NCBI GenBank assembly: GCA_038533575.1
Contig: JBCAYL010000001.1
Location: forward strand, 1,454,226-1,518,225
Direction of reading: 5' to 3'
DNA length: 64,000 bases
Origin: Pseudomonadota bacterium
GTDB taxonomy: Bacteria > Pseudomonadota > Alphaproteobacteria > Rhodobacterales > Rhodobacteraceae
A program made the translations under genes and the position numbers. The notes below the pieces were generated by a model. That model had not been told where the DNA came from. It worked only from the letters and a program-made list of their open reading frames with translations, and ran no database searches. Shown here piece after piece: positions 52,447-61,176 of this stretch (positions within the stretch are counted from its first letter, which is position 1; each line of letters opens with the position of its first letter).

Positions 52447-53039
52447 GAGACTTCGGCCAGGCGCGCGACGTAGCGGGCGAGCGTGTCGATCTCGAGGTTG
52501 ACCTGATCGCCCTCCTCCATGTCGCCCCAAGTGGTGACGTCCTTCGTGTGCGGGATCATGTTGACCCCGAAGGTCGCGCCATTCACCTCGTTGACGGTGA
52601 GCGATGTGCCGTTGAGCGCGATGGAGCCTTTCGGCGCGATGAATTTCGCCAGCCCTTCCGGCGCCTCGAAGGTGACGCGCGTGCTGTCGCCCTCGTCGCG
52701 GATCGCGGCGATGCGCGCGATGCCGTCCACATGGCCCGAGACGATGTGCCCGCCGAGCTCATCGCCCACCTTGAGCGCGCGCTCGAGATTGACCCGGCGC
52801 CCCTCGGCCCAGGGCTTGTTGCCACCGAGATTGGTTTTCGAGAGGCTCTCCGCGCTCACATCCACGTCGAACCAGCCCTGCCCCTTGTCCACGACCGTGA
52901 GGCAGCACCCGTCGCACGCGATGGAGGCGCCCATGTCCACGCTCTCCATGTCGTACGTCGTCTCGATGCGCGCGCGCATGTCGCCACGCTGCTCGACGCT
53001 CTTGATGCGTCCGATATCGGTGATGATGCCAGTAAACAT
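52443..53039 (-). CDS. ribE: Riboflavin synthase, alpha subunit
   Basis: 198 residues with the two-fold repeated lumazine-binding barrel: MFTGIITDIGRIKSVEQRG, MGASIACDGCCLTVVDKGQGWFDVDVSAESL, then the second copy GHIVSGHVDGIARI and GSIALNGTSLTVNEV. Converts two ribityllumazines to riboflavin. AGGAG precedes the ATG at 53039. The upstream gap to kpsS (about 75-150 bp) shows no recognisable FMN riboswitch. First gene of the ribE-hyp-ribB-ribH-nusB-hydrolase operon. Confidence 0.95.
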   Translation of the reverse strand: MFTGIITDIGRIKSVEQRGDMRARIETTYDMESVDMGASIACDGCCLTVVDKGQGWFDVDVSAESLSKTNLGGNKPWAEGRRVNLERALKVGDELGGHIVSGHVDGIARIAAIRDEGDSTRVTFEAPEGLAKFIAPKGSIALNGTSLTVNEVNGATFGVNMIPHTKDVTTWGDMEEGDQVNLEIDTLARYVARLAEVS

Positions 53040-53192
53040 GGGGGCTCCTTTCGGGAAAGCAGGTAACCCGCCGGGGGGAGCCCGGCAAGGGAGCGGCAAC
53101 GCAGCGTCCTTGTGCAGCAGATGCAGCAAATTCTTTCCGGACGCCCCAAGAGTGACATAAAGAACGGGCAAAACACTGGGCAGGCAAGTGAC

Positions 53193-54491
53193 GTGAGAGA
53201 GTTCGTGGGCACAAAGACGCGCAGATTCCTCTTTCTACAGGGCCCCCATGGGCCGTTCTTCCACCGGCTGGGCAAGATGCTCGTGAAAGCCGGGGGCGAG
53301 GTCTGGCGCGTGGGTTTCAACGCGGGAGACCGGGCATTCTGGTTCTCGCCGTCAAGCTACCTGCCCTATACCGGCGCGCTCGAGGACTGGCCCGACCATT
53401 TCGAGGAGCTCACCCGGCAAAAGGGCATCACCGATGTGGTGCTCTACGGCGACACCCGCCCGCTCCATGCCACGGCCGTCGCACGCGCCAAGGCGCTCGG
53501 GCTCACAATCCATGTCTTCGAAGAAGGCTACATGCGCCCCTACTGGGTCACCTACGAGCGCGGCGGCTCGAACGGGCATTCGAGGCTCATGGGCATGAGC
53601 GTGGCCGACATGCAGTCCGCGCTGGAGCGGTCCGATCTCGACGTGCCCGAAGCGCCGACCCACTGGGGCGACATGCTCCAGCACGTCTTCTACGGCTTTC
53701 TCTACCATTTCTTCGTCCTGACCCGGAACGGGCAGTATCGAAACATCCGCACCCACCGGTCCCTCCCGGTGGCGAGGGAATTCATGATCTACCTGCGTCG
53801 CGTGGTCCTGCAGCCCTTCTCGCGCATGGATCGCGGGCTTTCGACGCTACGGATCACCCATGGCGGGCATCCGTTCCACCTCGTGCTCATGCAGTTGGAG
53901 CATGACAGCTCCTTCGTGATGCATTCCCCCTTTCAGACGATGACGGAGTTTCTCGAGGTCGCGATCAAGGGCTTTGCGGAAGGCGCGCCGCGCCATCATC
54001 ACATCGTCTTCAAGGCGCATCCCATGGAGAGCGGGCGGCTCCCCATGCGGCGGCTCCTGCGGCGGATGGCACGGGCGCACGGCGTGGCCGGCCGCGTGCA
54101 CTACGTGCCTGGCGGCAAGCTCGCGCGGCTTCTGAACCATGCGCGCACGGCGGTGACCGTGAACTCGACGGCGGCGCAGCAGGTCCTCTGGCGCGGCATC
54201 CCGCTCAAGGTCTTCGGCGACGCCGTCTACGCAAAACCCGAATTCGTGAGCAGCCAGCCCCTCGCCGAATTCTTCGCGGCCCCGGAGCGCCCGGACAACC
54301 GCGCCTACAAGGATTACCGCCGCTTCCTGCTCGAAACCTCGCAAATGCCGGGCGGCTTCTATTCAGCCCGTGGCCGGCGCGAGCTCATGCGGCAGGTCGT
54401 CGACATGATGCTCGCGAGCGAAGATCCCTACGACGCCTTCCTGAACGGGAGTGCCGCGCCAAGGCAACAGTTGCGCCTCGTGCAGGACTAG
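53193..54491 (+). CDS. kpsS: Capsular polysaccharide beta-Kdo transferase KpsS/LipB type
   Basis: About 432 residues. TRRFLFLQGPHGPFFHRLGKML, VVLYGDTRPLHATAVARAKALG, FEEGYMRPYWVTYERGG, then KAHPMESG and TVNSTAAQQVLWRGIPLKVFGDAVY are typical of KpsS, which with KpsC adds the Kdo linker on phosphatidylglycerol for capsule export. Start uncertain: GTG at 53193, with GTG 53205, ATG 53121 and GTG 53112 as alternatives; none has a strong ribosome site. Divergent from ribE and followed by the Wza-like gene. Confidence 0.88.
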   Translation: MREFVGTKTRRFLFLQGPHGPFFHRLGKMLVKAGGEVWRVGFNAGDRAFWFSPSSYLPYTGALEDWPDHFEELTRQKGITDVVLYGDTRPLHATAVARAKALGLTIHVFEEGYMRPYWVTYERGGSNGHSRLMGMSVADMQSALERSDLDVPEAPTHWGDMLQHVFYGFLYHFFVLTRNGQYRNIRTHRSLPVAREFMIYLRRVVLQPFSRMDRGLSTLRITHGGHPFHLVLMQLEHDSSFVMHSPFQTMTEFLEVAIKGFAEGAPRHHHIVFKAHPMESGRLPMRRLLRRMARAHGVAGRVHYVPGGKLARLLNHARTAVTVNSTAAQQVLWRGIPLKVFGDAVYAKPEFVSSQPLAEFFAAPERPDNRAYKDYRRFLLETSQMPGGFYSARGRRELMRQVVDMMLASEDPYDAFLNGSAAPRQQLRLVQD

Positions 54492-54580
54492 CCGCGCACC
54501 ATCGAGCTTCCTTTTTTGCGGGATTCCTGTAGCTTACGAAAAAAAGCTGAGGCAGCATTTCAAAAAAGGGAGTCGAAGCA

Positions 54581-55726
54581 GTGACTTCTCTCACATCAAA
54601 GCGCCCCAACGCATGGGTGCGTGCCACGATCGCATGCTGCGCCGTGGCCCTCGTCGCGTCCTGCGGCTTGCCCCGCTCGGGCCCCACCAAGGCAGAGATC
54701 TTCGAAGGCTCGGTGCAGCGGCAGGGCGATGCATTCGTCGTCGTCGTCAATGACCGCGTCACGCGGGCGACGGCCGTCACCCCAGCCCTGGGCTTTACCG
54801 AGGACTTCCTGAACGCGACGGACCTCGGCTCCGATACGATCCGGCCGGGCGATGTTCTGGGCCTCACGATCTGGGAAAACGTGGAGGATGGCCTCCTGGC
54901 CTCCGCGGGTCAGAATGCCACCGTGCTCGAAGAGGTTCAGGTGGACGGTGCGGGCTTCATCTTCGTCCCCTATGCAGGACGGCTTCGCGCCGCCGGCAAC
55001 ACGCCCGAGGCGATCCGGCGCCTAATCGCGAGCCGTCTCGATGAACAAACACCCGATCCGCAGGTACAGGTGCGTCGCGTGGCCGGTGACGGTGCGACCG
55101 TCTCCGTCGTCGGGGCCGTGGGAGGGCAAGGCGTCTTCGCCATCGAGCGCCCCACGCGGCGCCTCTCTTCCATGCTGGCGCGCGCCGGCGGCGTGACCGT
55201 CGAGCCCGAGATCGCGCAGATCACGATCATCCGCGGCAGCCATCGCGGCACCGTATGGTTCAACGATCTTTACGAAAATCCGGAAAGCGACATCGCGCTC
55301 CGCGGCGGGGATCGCATCCTCGTGGAAGCCGACAGCCGCACGTTCACGGCACTCGGCGCCACCGGCGGCCAGACCCGCGTGCCCTTCGACAGTCAGACCA
55401 TCAGCGCGCTGGAGGCCATCGCGAGTGTGGGCGGGCTCAATTCCTCCATCGCTGACCCCACGGGTGTCTTCGTTCTTCGAAACGAGCCGCAGGAGATCGC
55501 AGCCGCGGTCGTGGGTCGGGCGGATCTCGTGGGCACGCAGCGCATGGCCTATGTGCTCGACCTCACGAAACCCAACGGGATGTTCCAGGCGCGGGACTTC
55601 GCCATCCGCGACGGGGATACCGTCTATGTCACGGAGGCCCCTTTCGTGACGTGGAACAAAACCATTTCGGCACTGACGGGCTCGCTCGGCTCCGCCAACG
55701 CGATCAGCTCGCTGGCCGGCAACTAA
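54581..55726 (+). CDS. Outer-membrane polysaccharide export lipoprotein (Wza/KpsD-like)
   Basis: 381 residues. GTG start with GGGAG ahead. Lipoprotein signal with lipobox LVASC (Cys28). Then a polysaccharide export (Poly_export) domain around IRPGDVLGLTIWENVEDGLL, VDGAGFIFVPYAGRLRAAG, TPEAIRRLIASRL, and SLBB-type segments VSVVGAVGGQGVF, and DTVYVTEAP. It should form the outer-membrane pore for capsule export. 8 bp upstream of kpsC. Confidence 0.9.
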   Translation: MTSLTSKRPNAWVRATIACCAVALVASCGLPRSGPTKAEIFEGSVQRQGDAFVVVVNDRVTRATAVTPALGFTEDFLNATDLGSDTIRPGDVLGLTIWENVEDGLLASAGQNATVLEEVQVDGAGFIFVPYAGRLRAAGNTPEAIRRLIASRLDEQTPDPQVQVRRVAGDGATVSVVGAVGGQGVFAIERPTRRLSSMLARAGGVTVEPEIAQITIIRGSHRGTVWFNDLYENPESDIALRGGDRILVEADSRTFTALGATGGQTRVPFDSQTISALEAIASVGGLNSSIADPTGVFVLRNEPQEIAAAVVGRADLVGTQRMAYVLDLTKPNGMFQARDFAIRDGDTVYVTEAPFVTWNKTISALTGSLGSANAISSLAGN

Positions 55727-55734
55727 GCGCCCCC

Positions 55735-57705
55735 ATGCCAGCGGAGAGAGAGCCGCTCTACGTCTATAATGGCGGCTTTCTCTTTCAGCGGCGGTTGCGC
55801 CGCATCCTCTCCCTCGCAGGCTATGACCTAAAGCTGGGCCGCCCAAGGGGCGGCGCGCGCGTGGGCGTCTGGGGCCGGTCTCCCACGGCACATCGCGGTG
55901 AGGCGATGGCCGCACGGCACGACGCACCGATCCTGCGGGTGGAAGACGCCTTCCTGCGATCCGTGAAGCCCGGGCGCGATGGTGAGCCGCCGCTCGGCCT
56001 CCTCCTCGACCGCACGGGCGTGCATTTCGACGCGTCCGAGCCGTCGGACCTCGAGATGCTCCTCGCCACGCATCCGCTGGACGACACCGCCCTCCTCGAC
56101 CGCGGGCGCAACGCGCTCGATCGGATCAAGCGCGCGCATCTCTCCAAGTACAACGCCACGCACCCAGAGCTCGAGCCCCCGGCTCCCGGCTATGTCGTGG
56201 TCATCGACCAGACCATGGGCGATGCCTCCCTCTTGGGCGCCGGGCGCGAGGCCTTTCAGGAGATGCTCGTCTTCGCGCAGACGGAGCATCCCGGGGCGCG
56301 CATCCTCCTTAAGACCCACCCGGAGACGGCGGCGGGGCACCGGTCCGGGCATTTCGGCCCTGCGGACGAAACAAATCTCATCACGCACTACGACGCGCCC
56401 GTCTCGCCGTGGCGGCTCTTTGAAGGCGCGCGGGCGGTCTACACCGTCAGCTCCGGCTTGGGGTTCGAGGCTATCTTCGCGGGGCTGAAGCCCCGTGTCT
56501 TCGGTCAGCCCTTCTACAGCGGCTGGGGCCTCACGCAGGACGAGCATCCCGTGCCACGGCGCGAGCGGACGTTGACCCGCGCGCAGCTCTTCGCGGGGGC
56601 CATGGTGCTCTATCCCACCTGGTACGATCCCTATCGCGATGCGCTTTGCGAGATCGAGGACGTAGTCAGCGCCCTCGAGGCCCAGGCCCGCGCCTGGCGG
56701 GAGGACAACGAGGGCTGGGTCATGTCCGGCATGCGTCTGTGGAAGCGGCGCACGCTCGCCCGGTTCTATGGCGCCCATCGCGCGCCCATCTTCGAGGACG
56801 ATCCCGCGAAGGCGACGGCCACCGGCCGCCCGCACATGGCCTGGGCCTCAAAGGGCGCGGCAGGGGCCGTGCGCTGCGAAGACGGGTTCCTGCGCTCCCG
56901 CGGGCTTGGCGCGGAACTCGTGCCGCCGCTCTCTCTCGTTCTCGATGACCTCGGGATCTACTACGATCCCAGCCGGGAGAGCAGGCTCGAACGTCTCATC
57001 TCAGGCTCTGCCGACGTGCCGAAGGGCTGCCTCGTCCGGGCCCGCGCGCTGCGCGAGAGCCTCGTCGCCGCGGGCTTGAGTAAGTACAATCTCGGCGGGG
57101 CGCAGGCCACACTCCCCGAAGGCCATCGCATCCTCGTGCCGGGGCAAGTCGAGGACGACGCATCCATTCGCCTGGGCGCCGGGGACATCGCCACCAATGC
57201 CGGGCTTCTCCAAACTGTGCGCGATGCCCATTCCGAGGCGGTCATCGTCTACAAGCCCCACCCCGACGTGGAGGCAGGGCTGCGCCCCGGCGCGGTCGAT
57301 GCCGAGGGGCTGGCCGACGTGGTCGCAAGCGGGGCCGATCCCGTCGCGCTCATCGACGCCTGTGACGCGGTCTGGACGATGACATCCCTCCTCGGGTTCG
57401 AGGCGCTCCTCAGGCATAAGCCGGTGACCTGCCTCGGCACGCCATTCTACGCGGGATGGGGCCTGACCCGGGATCTCGGCCCCGTCCCTGCGCGCCGCCA
57501 GGGAGAAGTGACCCTCGACGGCCTCGTCCACGCCGCCCTGATCGAATACCCGCGATACTTCGATCCGCGGACCGGCCTCCCCTGCCCCGTGGAAGTGGCG
57601 GTGGCGCGGCTCGCGGCGGGCGCGATCCCCCGCGCCGGCTTGCCGCTCAGGCTTCTGGCCAAGGCGCAGGGCGCGCTGGCCTCCTACGCGCATCTATGGC
57701 GCTGA
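55735..57705 (+). CDS. kpsC: Capsule polysaccharide biosynthesis protein KpsC (duplicated Kdo-transferase modules)
   Basis: 656 residues built from two similar halves: RVEDAFLRSVKPG, SSGLGFEAIFAGLKPRVFGQ and PFYSGWGLTQDEHPVP in the first half match RCEDGFLRSRGLG, TSLLGFEALLRHKPVTCLGT and PFYAGWGLTRDLGPVP in the second. KpsC adds alternating beta-Kdo residues of the capsule linker. Start ATG 55735 eight bases after the export gene. It overlaps convergent ribD by 12 bases. Confidence 0.92.
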   Translation: MPAEREPLYVYNGGFLFQRRLRRILSLAGYDLKLGRPRGGARVGVWGRSPTAHRGEAMAARHDAPILRVEDAFLRSVKPGRDGEPPLGLLLDRTGVHFDASEPSDLEMLLATHPLDDTALLDRGRNALDRIKRAHLSKYNATHPELEPPAPGYVVVIDQTMGDASLLGAGREAFQEMLVFAQTEHPGARILLKTHPETAAGHRSGHFGPADETNLITHYDAPVSPWRLFEGARAVYTVSSGLGFEAIFAGLKPRVFGQPFYSGWGLTQDEHPVPRRERTLTRAQLFAGAMVLYPTWYDPYRDALCEIEDVVSALEAQARAWREDNEGWVMSGMRLWKRRTLARFYGAHRAPIFEDDPAKATATGRPHMAWASKGAAGAVRCEDGFLRSRGLGAELVPPLSLVLDDLGIYYDPSRESRLERLISGSADVPKGCLVRARALRESLVAAGLSKYNLGGAQATLPEGHRILVPGQVEDDASIRLGAGDIATNAGLLQTVRDAHSEAVIVYKPHPDVEAGLRPGAVDAEGLADVVASGADPVALIDACDAVWTMTSLLGFEALLRHKPVTCLGTPFYAGWGLTRDLGPVPARRQGEVTLDGLVHAALIEYPRYFDPRTGLPCPVEVAVARLAAGAIPRAGLPLRLLAKAQGALASYAHLWR

Positions 57706-58785
57706 GCGCACCCAGACGTGCTCGATATCCGCGCCGATGCGGCGTGTGCTCTCCAGGCTGAACCGCCGCGCTTCGCCCAGACGATCGAGCCCCAGCGCTC
57801 CGACCGAGGGCTGCCCCTCGGCCCCCAGCGCCATGCCGGCGGTGTATCCCACGAGCCGGTCCACGAGACCGGCATCGAGGAGCGACGCCGCCAGCGCTCC
57901 ACCGCCCTCGCAGAAGACCCGCGTCAGCCCCGCCTCTCCCAGAACTTGCGCCATGGCGGAGACGTCGACCTGCCGACCGGCCAAGGGCACAAGCAGCGTC
58001 CGCGCGCCGAGCCCGGTCCAGGCGGCGATGAGTTCACGGTCCGCGTCGGGCCCGTGGCAGATCCAGAGCGGCACCTCCCTGGCCGTTCGCGCCAGGGTGC
58101 TGTCGAGGGGCAGATCGAGCCGCCGCGAGGCGACGATCCGCACAGGCTGCATCGAGGCCCCGAGCCCGCGGACCGTGAGCGATGGGTCATCCGCGCGGGC
58201 TGTTCCAGCGCCGATCAGGACGGCATCATGGCGCGACCGGGCCCCGTGGACGGCGCGGCGCGCTTCGGGCCCCGTGATCCATTGGCTCTCTCCCGTGGCC
58301 GTGGCGATCCGGCCGTCGAAGGAACTGGCCAGTTTCAAGGTGAAGAGCGGCCGCCCTTGCTCGATCCGCGACAGGAAGCCCGCGAGGTCCCGTCTGGCCT
58401 CGGCCTCAAGCACGCCCTCGGTCACTTCGATCCCGGCCGCGCGGAGCATTTCGCTCCCCCGCCCCGCGACGCGGGGGTCAGGATCTCCCGCCGCAATGAC
58501 GACCCGCGAGACGCCCGCATCCACGAGCGCCTCTGCACAGGGCGGGGTCTTCCCATGATGGGCACAGGGTTCCAAAGTGACGTAGACCGTGGCCCCCCGC
58601 GCATCGCCGGCTTGGCCGAGCGCCACGACTTCCGCATGGGGGCGCCCACCATCCTGCGTCCAGCCCCGCCCGATCACGCGGCCCTCTCGGACGATGACAC
58701 AGCCCACCGCCGGGTTCGGCCATGTCCGCCCCTGCCCTCGCGCGCCGAGCGCAAGGGCCAGCGACATGAACCGCGCGTCGCTCAC
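57694..58785 (-). CDS. ribD: Bifunctional diaminohydroxyphosphoribosylaminopyrimidine deaminase/reductase
   Basis: 363 residues. N-terminal zinc deaminase with HAEVVAL (His50, Glu52) and [12 protein letters not shown] (Cys74, Cys83); C-terminal reductase with [23 protein letters not shown] and [21 protein letters not shown]. Two successive riboflavin steps. ATG overlaps the nrdR stop by four bases, so nrdR-ribD is one operon, separated from ribE by the forward-strand capsule genes. Confidence 0.96.
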   Translation of the reverse strand: MSDARFMSLALALGARGQGRTWPNPAVGCVIVREGRVIGRGWTQDGGRPHAEVVALGQAGDARGATVYVTLEPCAHHGKTPPCAEALVDAGVSRVVIAAGDPDPRVAGRGSEMLRAAGIEVTEGVLEAEARRDLAGFLSRIEQGRPLFTLKLASSFDGRIATATGESQWITGPEARRAVHGARSRHDAVLIGAGTARADDPSLTVRGLGASMQPVRIVASRRLDLPLDSTLARTAREVPLWICHGPDADRELIAAWTGLGARTLLVPLAGRQVDVSAMAQVLGEAGLTRVFCEGGGALAASLLDAGLVDRLVGYTAGMALGAEGQPSVGALGLDRLGEARRFSLESTRRIGADIEHVWVRSAP

Positions 58786-59249
58786 TCTTCCTTGATGGGG
58801 GACGGGCGCAGCTCTTCGATGAACTCCTCGAAGTCATCCGCGGCCTGGAAATTCTTGTAGACGCTGGCGAAGCGCACATAGGCCACCGCATCGATCCGGT
58901 GCAGCGCCTCCATGACGATCTCGCCGATCGTGTTCGACGGGATATCCGTCTCCCCGAGGCTTTCCAGGCGGCGCACGAGGCCGGAGATCATCTGGTCGAT
59001 GCGCTCGGGCTCGATGGGCCGCTTCTGCAGGGCAATCCGGATCGACCGCTCAAGCTTGTCGCGGTCGAAATCCTCTCGACGGCCATTCGTCTTGATGACG
59101 GTGAGATCGCGCAGCTGGACCCTCTCGTAGGTCGTGAAGCGCCCCCCGCAGGCCGGACAGAACCGGCGGCGTCGGATGGCGGCGTGATCTTCCGCCGGGC
59201 GGCTATCCTTCACCTGGGTGTCCACGTTTCCGCAAAATGGGCAGCGCAT
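58782..59249 (-). CDS. nrdR: Transcriptional repressor NrdR
   Basis: 155 residues. Zinc ribbon CPFC and CPAC at 3-6 and 31-34, followed by an ATP-cone domain [33 protein letters not shown]. NrdR senses dATP and represses ribonucleotide reductase genes. A DnaA box lies 39 bp upstream of its start. Coupled to ribD. Confidence 0.96.
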   Translation of the reverse strand: MRCPFCGNVDTQVKDSRPAEDHAAIRRRRFCPACGGRFTTYERVQLRDLTVIKTNGRREDFDRDKLERSIRIALQKRPIEPERIDQMISGLVRRLESLGETDIPSNTIGEIVMEALHRIDAVAYVRFASVYKNFQAADDFEEFIEELRPSPIKEE

Positions 59250-59287
59250 TCGTCCCTCACTCTCTGCCTCTTGGGGGTTAGCCCCCC

Positions 59288-59296
59288 TTATCCACA
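59288..59296 (+). promoter_or_regulatory. Perfect DnaA box upstream of nrdR
   Basis: TTATCCACA exactly matches the strong DnaA-box consensus and lies in the 110-bp gap upstream of nrdR. It is a single copy, so not an origin; a DnaA link to nucleotide supply is possible. Confidence 0.45.
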
Positions 59297-59359
59297 GGTA
59301 CTATAGGACACGGTCAAAGCTTTGGGTAGTAGGCAAATGCAGCCACTTGATGTGGTGGT

Positions 59360-59782
59360 TTAGCGATCCGGCTGCCAATGGAGGGCGATCTCGCGACGGT
59401 GCGGCCTGCTGCGATGCTCCCAGAGATAGAGGCCTTGCCACGTGCCCAGCATCAGGTGGCCCGCCCGCACGGGCACGGCCAGCGAGACGGGAAGAACAGC
59501 GGCCTTGATGTGCGCGGGCATATCGTCAGGGCCCTCCAGCGTGTGCCTGAGATATGCCATGGAAGGATCGTCCGCCGGGGGCACGAAGCGCTCGAAGAAC
59601 GCGTCGAGATCCCTGCGCACATCCGGATCGGCGTTTTCCTGTATGAGCAGGGAGCACGAGGTATGACGCACGAAGAGGGTCAGAAGCCCGTCACCCGAGA
59701 GGTCCGCGGCGCGGACGACATCGCGCGTGATGTCGATCAGCCCTGCCCCGCGCGTCTCGATCGTGAGGATGTGCGTCGGCAA
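59360..59782 (-). CDS. YjbQ family protein (UPF0047)
   Basis: 140 residues from a TTG at 59782 (MPTHILTIETRGAGLIDITRD). Family core LTLFVRHTSCSLLIQENADPDVRRDLDAFFERFVP, and the C-terminal GHLMLGTWQGLYLWEHRSRPHRREI. YjbQ proteins have a weak thiamine-phosphate-synthase activity and an uncertain physiological role. No ATG or GTG fits the conserved N-terminus; the upstream frame is arginine-rich. It begins eight bases past the stop of the 87-residue gene. Confidence 0.88.
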   Translation of the reverse strand: MPTHILTIETRGAGLIDITRDVVRAADLSGDGLLTLFVRHTSCSLLIQENADPDVRRDLDAFFERFVPPADDPSMAYLRHTLEGPDDMPAHIKAAVLPVSLAVPVRAGHLMLGTWQGLYLWEHRSRPHRREIALHWQPDR

Positions 59783-59789
59783 GTCCGTG

Positions 59790-60053
59790 TCACTGGGTGA
59801 AGCAGAAGGCGAGCATCGCCTCGCTCTCGTCGCCCAGGTGGAGGGCGATGACGTCCGGCAAGGGCTGAAGGGAAATCGCACAGACATCCGCCTCGGTGGG
59901 CGTCGCAAAGGGCAAGGCCGGCGCGGCTGCGAGCTCGGTTTGGGCGGGCGTGAACGCGACACGCTCTTCAAACTCCTCGATGGGAGCCTTCGTCGCGAGC
60001 GCGAGCGTAGGGACGAGGAGAGCGGCGGCTAGGGTCGGGAGCAGCGCTTTCAT
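59790..60053 (-). CDS. Small exported protein of unknown function
   Basis: 87 residues. Signal peptide (MKALLPTLAAALLVPTLALA), then acidic EEFEERVAFTPAQTELAAAPALP and two cysteines (VCAISLQPL, LAFCFTQ) that could pair. GAGG precedes the ATG by 8 bases. No family recognised. Probably cotranscribed with yjbQ, which starts eight bases further on. Confidence 0.65.
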   Translation of the reverse strand: MKALLPTLAAALLVPTLALATKAPIEEFEERVAFTPAQTELAAAPALPFATPTEADVCAISLQPLPDVIALHLGDESEAMLAFCFTQ

Positions 60054-60250
60054 GGGACACCTCTGTTATAACGATGCTTCATAAATGGGCGGCAGGCGGC
60101 ACCCCGGCAATTAACACCGATGCACATTGAGGTGTTCCATTGTGCGCGAAGCGTGATGCCACCGGGCCAGACGCGGCGATCGCCGTCCTCGACGGGGGAC
60201 CCTTTCCGAGCGCGGCGCGTTAGCCCACCAACGACCGACGGAGGCTTTCC

Positions 60251-60922
60251 ATGACAAGATCGATATTCATCACCGGCGCATCGAGCGGCATCGGCGCGGC
60301 GACCGCCCGCGCCTGCGTCGCCGCCGGGTGGAAGGTGGGCCTCATGGCGCGGTCAGAGGAGAAGCTGACGGACCTCCAGGCCGACCTCGGTGACGCCGCC
60401 CTCGCGCTGCCGGGCGACGCCACCTCCCTCGAGGCGCAAAAGGATGCGATCGACAAGCTCGTCGGCGCCTTCGGCCCGCTCCACGCGGCCTTTGCGAATG
60501 CCGGCACAGGGCTCGATACGCCGGGCACCGAGGCGGGCGATCCCACGGAATGGGAGAAGCTCGTGCAGATCAACATCATGGGGCTGCTCTACACGGCCAA
60601 GGCCGCGCTGCCGCACCTGAAGGAGACGAAGGGGCACATGGTGCTGACAGGCTCCGCCGCCGGACGCCGGCACATCAAGGGCTCCATCTACGGCGCGTCG
60701 AAATGGTTCGTGCACGGCTTCGGCGGCAATCTCGCGGAGGAGATGCGCGACTGGGGCGGCCGCTGTACGGTGGTGGCGCCCGGCATGGTCGACACGCCTT
60801 TCTTCTCGAGCCCGAAGCCCGACAAGCTTCAGGCGGAAGACGTCGCATACGCCGTCCTGCATGCGCTCGAGGCCGACCCGCGCGCCAACGTTCAGGAAAT
60901 TTTTATGATGCCCACCAACTGA
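60251..60922 (+). CDS. Short-chain dehydrogenase/reductase
   Basis: 223 residues, classical SDR: nucleotide loop TGASSGIG at 9-16, FANAGTG, catalytic Ser135, Tyr147 and Lys151 (YGASK), and PGMVDTPFF. Substrate unknown. GACGGAGG lies just ahead of the ATG. A large symmetric inverted repeat follows the stop. Confidence 0.92.
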   Translation: MTRSIFITGASSGIGAATARACVAAGWKVGLMARSEEKLTDLQADLGDAALALPGDATSLEAQKDAIDKLVGAFGPLHAAFANAGTGLDTPGTEAGDPTEWEKLVQINIMGLLYTAKAALPHLKETKGHMVLTGSAAGRRHIKGSIYGASKWFVHGFGGNLAEEMRDWGGRCTVVAPGMVDTPFFSSPKPDKLQAEDVAYAVLHALEADPRANVQEIFMMPTN

Positions 60923-60927
60923 GCGCA

Positions 60928-60971
60928 AAAATCCTTGGGAAGGATTTTGCAAAATCCTTCCCAAGGATTTT
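60928..60971. repeat. 44-bp perfect inverted repeat with fourfold symmetry (probable terminator)
   Basis: Arms of 21 bp (60928-60948 and 60951-60971) around GC. Each arm itself is AAAATCCTT, three bases, AAGGATTTT, with the middle GGG in the left arm and CCC in the right. It can thus form one 21-bp hairpin or two tandem 9-bp hairpins, each ending in a T run. AT-rich in GC-rich surroundings. Six bases after the SDR stop, consistent with a terminator. Confidence 0.85.
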
Positions 60972-60993
60972 GTCAGCACTGAGAGGAGAGACC

Positions 60994-61176
60994 ATGACCG
61001 ACAAGCTCAATCCCGGCGAAACCGGCAAGCCCGGCACCACGCAGGATCCCAACCAGGCCGATCTGACCGGGATCGATCAAAAAACCGACCGCGATCCCGA
61101 AGCCGAGAAGAAGGCCAAGGCAAACGGCGGCATCCCGGGGACGACCACCGACCCGAACCAGGCCAACCGGACCTAA
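60994..61176 (+). CDS. 60-residue hydrophilic repeat protein
   Basis: MTDKLNPGETGKPGTTQDPNQADLTG opening, then KTDRDPEAEKKAKANGG and a near-duplicate end IPGTTTDPNQANRT. The two PGTTxDPNQAxxT copies indicate an internal duplication. Fully hydrophilic and probably disordered; no family recognised. GAGAGGAG ahead of ATG supports translation. Its TAA overlaps the convergent HlyU-like stop (CTAA). Confidence 0.6.
   Translation: MTDKLNPGETGKPGTTQDPNQADLTGIDQKTDRDPEAEKKAKANGGIPGTTTDPNQANRT

Noticed and set aside
53040-53192. FMN riboswitch upstream of ribE
   Set aside because: No RFN-type conserved segments are visible and the gap is too short for a full element plus expression platform.
59273-59286. 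GGGGG-TTAG-CCCCC hairpin upstream of nrdR as a terminator
   Set aside because: No T run follows on either strand and it lies at the 5' side of nrdR; perhaps incidental.
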